Shown in pieces: positions 26,601 to 35,600 of a DNA stretch of 64,000 nucleotides; position 1 is the first letter of the stretch, and each line of letters begins with the position of its first letter. The notes below the pieces were generated by a model. The model saw only the letters and a program-made list of their open reading frames with translations, was not told the origin of the DNA and did not search any database. Made by a program: the position numbers and the translations under genes. Origin of the DNA: Melitaea cinxia (Eukaryota > Arthropoda > Insecta > Lepidoptera > Nymphalidae); contig NC_059395.1 in NCBI RefSeq assembly GCF_905220565.1, positions 18,207,289-18,271,288 on the forward strand, read 5' to 3'.

Positions 26601-29600
26601 CCAACTGCTGGCTTTGAAATACACAGGCCGAAGACGGGCAGCAGCGTCTTCGGTGCGACAGAACCAGTACTACGGTCACCAACCCGCCTGCCCAGCGTGG
26701 TGACTATGTGCAAAACACACGAGTTCACGTTATTTTTGGCGTAAACTTATGGAGGCCTATGTCCAGCAGTGGACTGTATAGGCTGTAATGATGATGATGT
26801 AATGATTTTACGTTAAATGTCAAATCTCTTTAAAAGTGCGTAAACGGTATTTAGCTTTTACCTTCGTAAGTTGTGCGATAAAATACCATTATTTGTTGAT
26901 GGACTTTTGCCGAACTTTTCGTCTCTTAAATGACGCGCGTAAGACGATGTTAAGCTTTTGCTTTCGTAACTTGTATGATGAATTACGCGTTTGTTTTCCA
27001 GGTGTCAAATTGAAGCAATTGTGTAATAACGGATCCTGTGAAGATATCGGCAACTCACACCGCTGCCACTGCCTCGACGGCTACACCGGCTCCTACTGTC
27101 AGAAGGAGATCAACGAGTGTGACTCCGCACCCTGCCAAAACGGAGCAGTATGCAAAGATCTAGTCGGAACGTATCAGTGTCAATGCGCTAAAGGATTCCA
27201 AGGACAAAACTGCGAGTTGAACGTAAACGATTGCCTGCCGAATCCGTGTCAGAACGGCGGAACATGTCACGATCTCATAAACAATTTCTCATGCTCATGC
27301 CCGTTCGGTACACTTGGAAAGATTTGCGAGATCAACGTTAACGATTGCAAACACGATGCTTGTCACAATAACGGTACCTGTATCGACAAAGTCGGCGGCT
27401 TTGAATGCAAATGTCCTCCTGGTTTCGTAGGACCCAGGTGCGAAGGTGATATCAACGAGTGCTTGTCGAACCCGTGTTCGAATCCTGGTACACAGGACTG
27501 CGTACAGTTAATCAATGATTACGATTGTAATTGTAAACCTGGGTACATGGGTAGACATTGCGACGCGAAGGTTAATTTCTGTGCGAACTCGCCCTGTCAA
27601 AACGGCGGTATTTGCACGGCGATCCAAGGTGGACATGAATGTTTGTGCAATGAAGGATTTTATGGAAAGAACTGTGAATACTCAGGCTATGCATGTGACT
27701 CAAATCCTTGCCAAAACGGCGGTTATTGTCAAACTTCTGAGATCGGTGACTATGTCTGCGATTGTCCGTCAGGATTATCTGGTACCAATTGTGAAATCGA
27801 TTCGATGAATGAGTGTCTCAGTAATCCATGTAAACACCCCGAAGCACGTTGCATAGACAAACCAGGCGACTACCTTTGCTATTGTCCGAGACAATGGACC
27901 GGCAAAAACTGCGATATTCATGACCCTCACGCCAGAGGTGGGTACGGAAGTCCCATCTCTGGTCTGTACGGCAAAAACCCCGGACTGACAGCTTTAGAGT
28001 TAGATTTGGCATTCCAAAGAGAACAGTGTGTAAAGTTAGGTTGCAAAGAAAAACAAGGCGATCACCATTGCGATGACGAATGTAATACTTATGCGTGTGA
28101 TTTCGACGGAAACGACTGTTCTCTTGGTATTAATCCTTGGGCAAACTGTACAGCCCCAATTAAGTGTTGGGAAGTCTTCATGAACGGCGAATGTAACGAA
28201 GTATGCAACACTCAAGCCTGCATGTTTGATGGAAGGGATTGCGAGAAATCGTTGCAGAAATGTAACCCAGTCTACGATGCATATTGTCAAAAGCACTACG
28301 CCAATGGACATTGTGATTACGGATGTAACAACGCAGAATGTAACTGGGACGGGCTTGATTGTGAAAATGAGCCGCCAGATCTAGCTGAAGGTGTTATGTC
28401 AGTTATTTTGCTTATGGATATGAGGACATTCAAAGAAAATTCTGTAGCTTTCTTGCGAGATCTCGGCCATCAGCTGCGAACTACGGTTTTGATAAAAAAG
28501 GATCACTTAGGTAATGATATGGTGATCCCTTGGAAAGGTACTGCAGACGTAGGTTTACAGGATACAGAATTTGGCAAGAAACACCATATAGTTTACACGG
28601 AAAGAGGACAATCCGGAGTTCAAGTTTATTTAGAGATTGACAACAGGAAGTGTACAACGACGTCCGGATCAGAGTGCTTCTTTTCGGCTCGTGAAGCTGC
28701 GGATTTCCTAGCAGCCACTGCAGCGAAGCATTCGTTATCACCAGACTTTCCTATTTACCAAGTTAAAGGAGTAAATCCTCCGGAAGAGCCACCTACTAAT
28801 TTCAAATATGTTTTTATCGGAGTGATCTTAGTTTTATTAGCCGGCCTTTTAATTGGCGTACTCGTGACGGCCCAAAGGAAGCGAGCTGCGGGTATTACTT
28901 GGTTCCCTGAAGGATTTATTCGAAACAATTCTTCCACACACCGTCGCTCAAGACGAAGAGGCCCTGATGGACAGGAAATGAGAAATCTTAATAAGGGGTC
29001 TATGGGCTGTATCGACGTCGATATTAATAATGGTCATATGGGTCCTCCTCATTGGTCTGACGATGATGATGATGGTTCTGCGCCTCCAAGAGCTAAGAGA
29101 CCCCGTGGTCCAGGAGATTCTAATGGAGTACCAGGTGGCTATGCGTCTGACCATACTGCGATCACTGATTACGAAGAAGCTAGTCACGAACCAAGAGTTT
29201 GGACGCAACAGCATTTGGATGCGGCGGATATCAGAGTACCACCTAGCATGATGACCCCGCCTGCTATCGTAAGTATTGCTTTAATGTTATATTATCAAAG
29301 TAGCAAAATTAAAAATTTCTGCAGATGACTACCTATACCCAATGACCATAAATTTTAAAATAAAATTACAATGAATAAATTAATAAATTTATTTTTATAC
29401 AAAATAACTTGGAAAAGTAATAAAATATGATTTATTACAGCACGACGCTCAACTAGATGTGAACGCCAGAGGGCCTCTTGGCATGACACCGCTGATGGTG
29501 GCTGCTATTAGAGGCGGCGGCTTAGACACCGGATCTGACGTGGAAGATGAGCAGACAGCGCATATTATATCGGAGCTGGTGGCGCAGGGAGCACAACTCA

Positions 29601-32600
29601 ACGCCGCCATGGACAAGACCGGGGAAACTAGCTTACATCTTGCCGCCAGGTAAATATTAACTAATAATATCTTATTTTTAATCAAGACGATTTCATGGCC
29701 TGAGAATATATTTAGAAACTTAAATTAATTCGATGGAAGATATTATCTTTTATAATTGTTGATAAAAACACGACGTTGTTTGAATTACAATTGCTGCTTT
29801 ATTGTCTAAAAATTCAAACTGTATGCCAGTGCATAGATGTGTAGAGTTACTTAAGAACCAAATAAAGATAACCTAAGTTCATACACTTACATTGAAGATT
29901 GATCTCAAGGAAAAGTCTAAATTTAATCAAATTAACTTAGGTAACTAACTTTAACTAAGGTAGGGCACAGCAGGAATTTCCTACTCAAAATATGGAGCAG
30001 CCCGACTGGGGTAGTACCTCGACCTTACAGAAGATCACAGCTAAATAATACTGCTTTCAAGCAGTATTGTGTTCCTGTTGGTAAGTAAGGTGACCAGAGC
30101 AGAGGGGATTGGGTCGGCAACGCGCTTGCGATGCTTCTGGTGTTGCAGGTGTCTATAGGCTACGGTAATCGCTTACCATCAGGAGAGCCGTACGCTTGTT
30201 TGCCGAAGTGATATAAAAAAAAAAAACATTTTAAAATGTCAACAGATACGCGCGTGCCGACGCAGCCAAGCGCCTCCTAGATGCGGGCGCGGACGCCAAC
30301 TCGCAAGACAATACGGGAAGAACGCCATTACATTCGGCCGTCGCAGCCGACGCGATGGGAGTCTTCCAGATCCTTCTACGGAACAGAGCTACCAACCTTA
30401 ACGCTAGGATGCACGATGGTACCACTCCGCTCATATTAGCAGCAAGGTAATTATTATTTTCTTATGTTGGGTTGAATTTGTAATACAATTTTCCTCGTGT
30501 AGTCTTAAATTAATGTTCTCTCTTGTGCTTATTCACATCATTCAGTGTATAAAGTATTTATTTTTGCTTTGATAGTTCACACTCGCATCTTCATACTCTA
30601 CTTCTAAAAACGGCACAGGCCATATTGTAATATATAATTATTGAATGTCCATTAGAAACGCATTCAATTTTTTTATTGCTCTTTAGGCTGGCTATTGAGG
30701 GCATGGTGGAAGATTTGATAAACGCAGACGCAGATATCAACGCAGCAGACAATAGCGGTAAGACCGCGCTACACTGGGCCGCGGCCGTCAACAATGTTGA
30801 TGCAGTCAACGTATTGCTCGTTCACGGCGCCAACAGGGATGCACAGGATGACAAGGTATGTAACAGTCTATTTTGTTGGGAGTTCTACAATTGTTTCCTA
30901 ATTTTTTTCCGATATTCATTTTTATATCTAGGTTTTCCCTTTTTTGTAATTGTTAAGAGCTCAGTTAAGTTTAAAAAGCACCCATTAATTAATACTGTAT
31001 ACAGTATGAGAATAATTATAAAAATATATCTTAGAAAGGCTAACTAATTTTATCGAGTTTTGGATAACTTCCCTTAGTCTTGCAGTTCAAACATAAAAAA
31101 TAAATTTAAAACTTAAACAAGACATTTGATCTGTTTTTTTTTTTAACTCACTCATTACATATCTTTCTAACGTACTTAGGACGAAACGCCCCTATTCTTG
31201 GGTGCAAGAGAAGGCTCATATGGAGCTTGCAAGGCATTGCTAGACGCGATGGCGAATAGAGAGATAACGGACCACATGGACCGTCTGCCGCGCGACGTGG
31301 CTCAGGAGCGCATGCACGACGACATCGTTCGACTGCTGGACGAACATTGCCCGCGTCCTCCACAACACCACCATCTTATGAGTGAGTTCAATATATCCTT
31401 AATTCGCTTTTGTTAATGGGGAGACCAAAAATTCGTTATGGTAAGATTGCTATTAATAGGGAGACCAAAAATTCGTTATTGTAAGCTTATACCTAATTGA
31501 AAGGTAAGAAGTTTCTAGAAGATTGCTATTAATAGGGACACCAAAAATTCGTAAAATATACACACACTAATATCTACTGCATGTAAAGAGAAACTAATAA
31601 AATCTATTGTCTTAAGAGAGATGTGGAGAGTTTTAAAGTTTTTGAAGATAAAATGACGATAGATATAGTGGTAACAACAAAATGTATGACTTGATACGGC
31701 AGTAAAATTGATTTTCGTACCGGACATTTAACTATTATTAAAAGGATGATTCCACAATGTAATTCAAGACATTCGACTAATATTAAAATGTGTTTTTAAA
31801 AGTCAGCTTGAATGAAGTTAATTTGTTTTTATTTTATTTGAAAATTAGAAATTGGCATCGAGGATTAAGCAACCTACTTGAGATGCTCTAAACTTATAAC
31901 GATAGACTGAAACAGTAATTTTGTCACATATACAACACTTTTAAATATTAACGATACTTGTATCAAGTTATTTTCTTAATCAGAAGAATATGTGTAGAAC
32001 TTCTGTGTATTATTATTTATTCATGTATAGTTTATACAAATCCTGAGCTGCAGTCTGTCCCACAGCGTCTCCCACGCCGCACCCGCAGCTCATCAGCCAG
32101 CCGACGGTGATCACGGCCAGCAAGGGCAAGCCCAAGAAGCCCCGCGCAAAGCCCGGCCCCGACAGTCCGCAGGAGACCTACGAGACAAACATGCAGGCTT
32201 CGCAGATCAGACGGTATGGCTATTTATTCTTAACTTTATATACTGATTAAAGTAAATATTAGTATGTAAGTACAGAATGTATGTAAGTACAGAATTGGAC
32301 GGCAACCACCACATTGCCAGCTGCCACCTAGTATCACAGGGAGTAAGCAGTGGCTGAAAAACAGCGCTGCTCAGGAGTTTGGTTCTGTGTCAGCTGAAAT
32401 TGAGCCACTTTCTATTGCCCATTCACATTACTGTCAACATTATATTTTGTAAGTTTTAATGTGTTTGATGTATGTAATGTCACTTCTAATGTCACTTATG
32501 TAATATTATTTTAATCTGTATAACTATGGGCAACAATTTTATTTTATACGTTTTATATTTATTAAGTTTATAAAAGTTTGTATTTAATGATCAGAAAATT

Positions 32601-35600
32601 GATCGAACATTTGGCTGTCTGGATAAATTCCCAAATAGTCACAACTGCCTACAATAGTACACAATTAATTTCCACAATCTTACTAATTTGTTGTGATTGT
32701 GAACAGGAAACCAAGTGTAAAAAAGAACAATAAGAAAGTGGCGCAAGAAGTGCCACAGAGTGTGGAGAGCTTGGGATTCAGCCTCAGTCCCGTTGAATCA
32801 CCGCTACAAAATTTACAGGTAACATTCTTATACATTTTCAACGACCATCGATTACGCTAAACGACAAAAATGCTCTTAAAATAAGAAAATTATATTTTCG
32901 AATTTTAAAATTTCCTCAAACATTGTGTCTATATGTGGAAAAGATTTAATTCGAATCATTTAAAAATGTTTCACTAGCTATTGAAATTGTATTAATACTT
33001 TTAGTATACGGTTTACATAACACAAATATATAACAAACATGATTTCTTTTTAAGTAACATATAATAACAGTAAAGTGATTCGATCGCTGTTCGATATAAA
33101 TGCCAGTGTTCCAATTACTACGCTTCAGCCTGTAATATTCCACTGCTAGGCATAGGCCTCTTTCCACATGTAGGAGAAGTATAAGAGCTTAATCCACCAC
33201 GCTGCTCTAATGCGGGTTGGAGGATATATTACATACTATGAGTACGATCGCTATCAGGTGTACACGATAACAACCGGGACCGATGGTGCTCTCCAAGGTA
33301 CGATGGGGAGACCCACAAGGACTGCACAAACATCCAGACCACGGCAAACATCTGTTTGATCAATACAAATGTTTGTCATGTGCGGGATCGAATCCGCAAC
33401 CGATCGAAATTCGACCCTAATTAATTTAAATTATAAGTTCTTCTTTTAATGAAACAACTTTTTTCGGATTTTATCGCGGTTTACGGTCAACCATGGTCAC
33501 GGGGGGGTTGCTGTAAAGTATCCGAAACGTCGAGAATCAAAAGTTAATAATAAACCGCGATAAAATCCGAAAAAAGTTGTTTCCTTAAATGAGTAAAATT
33601 CGCGTCAACATTAGAAAACAATATATAAGTTCTTCTGTTGTCAAAGACTATACTTCTACAATAATAAACAAAAGAGCATATATGCCTGTGTGTGTCATAT
33701 ACATATTGGTGTGTGTAATGTTTTTTTTTATTGACTTCATGTATTTTTAATGCATAATTTTTAAAAAAATATTAGCATTCTGCACTGCTTCTCTATATAA
33801 ACTCAAATTGTGCCAATTTTTGTAAAAAGTGGTGCAAAGTTTTAGCTTAACGTATTAATATATGGATAAACGTTGTGCAGGACCTGCCGTCCCCGTACGA
33901 CGCGACGTCGCTGTACTCGAACGCGATGGCGCAGTACCCGCCCGTGGAGCAGTTCGTGCAGCACAAGCAGCCGCCCAGCTATGACGACTGCGTCAAGGTG
34001 TGTACACGTAGCGTCATACATTTGTACGAACACAACATACATATATTAACATACATTTTATAAAGTAACAGATAATATATTTGCTACACCACTAATAAAA
34101 ATTTAATGTATCGAAATAAATTTGAAAAGAAAATTTAACGTCAAAAATTATAGAGTACTAGCTGACCCGGCGAACTTCGTATCGCCTAACACAAACTTTA
34201 TCGTATGGTATTAAAGTTCAAATTGACTTTTAAGTATTATCACAAATCTTTTGTATAGGAGTATAGAAAAGTGTTGTTTTTAGACTTTTTCAGGAAGTTT
34301 AAATTTTTTTTTTTAGAATTTTTCTCTCCGTAAGAACCATCCTCGTACTTCAAGGAATATGTTAAAAAAAGAATTAGCGAAATCGGTTCAACCGTTCTCG
34401 AGTTTTGCGCTTAGCAACACATTTTGCGATTCATTTTTATATTTAGAGTATATATAAATAGCTTATACATATCTTATACATATCATAACATATAGTTTTT
34501 TGAAGTATAACTTCTTTACGCACGCTCGACTTGGGAAGTAAGCTGTTGAATGCGAGACGAGAGCGTTACGAAAAGTGTGATCGGGCGGGGCGATCGGAAA
34601 TTGATATGGAGATATAAGTTAGTGAAGATAGAGAGAGAGTTACGTTTCGTATGTTACTGTAGGGGTAATTAAAGAAGTTTTACTTCAGTCGTGTGGTCTA
34701 AGGCGCATGCGATTTTTTTAACAAAATACGTATAAGTAGACAATGAAAAGAAATAATTGAAAAAAAAAATTCATACTCAGTTATATTCAAGGAATCTTAT
34801 TCTTCAATTATTGAAACAGATGAATAGGATACAGTAGTACTACAGTTTCAATAAGGTATCGTCATGTTACTATCAGGTGGAAACAAATATATGGTACTGT
34901 CTACGATCCAATATAATCAAAGCTTTAATACAATACCGCTATCTCACTCTATCATACGCACGTGCTATATACCTGTCTCTGTCCTCAGACGGGCCAGGCG
35001 ATGCAGTACGGCGGCGGGGCGCTGGGCTCCTCTCTGTCGCCGCCCTACTCCAACCACTCGCCCACTCACAGCAACCAGACGACGTCGCCGCATGCCTATA
35101 TAGGTAACGTATACATTTTTTTAGTTAAAGAACTAATATGATTATATTATTATGAAGTATTTTGCTTCACGTATTTTTTGCTTAAAGGAAATACGAATTT
35201 AATGTGCTTGCTTTCATTAGAAGCCTTAGAAAAAATGACATTGAACATTTTATATGTAAACTGTCCCTTAAATATAAAAAAATACCATTTTTACTTTTAA
35301 AGTATTACCACAAACTCGATTGTTTTCATGCTATAGAGCATAGGTTAAAAAAAATTATAACATTATTTAAATTTTTATTTTTTTTTAAATTTTTAACCAT
35401 ACTAAGCACATAGCTGCTGCTAACTATCGACAACTAACTACACATATACTTGTGATTTGAACGTGTGTTGGAACTTGCTGATATAAGATGTTACTGTTTA
35501 CTTGTTATTAATGACAATTTGCCTGGGTTTAGGCTCCCCGTCTCCGGGCAAGTCGCGGCCGTCGCTGCCGACGTCTCCGGCGCACATGGCGGCGCTCCGA

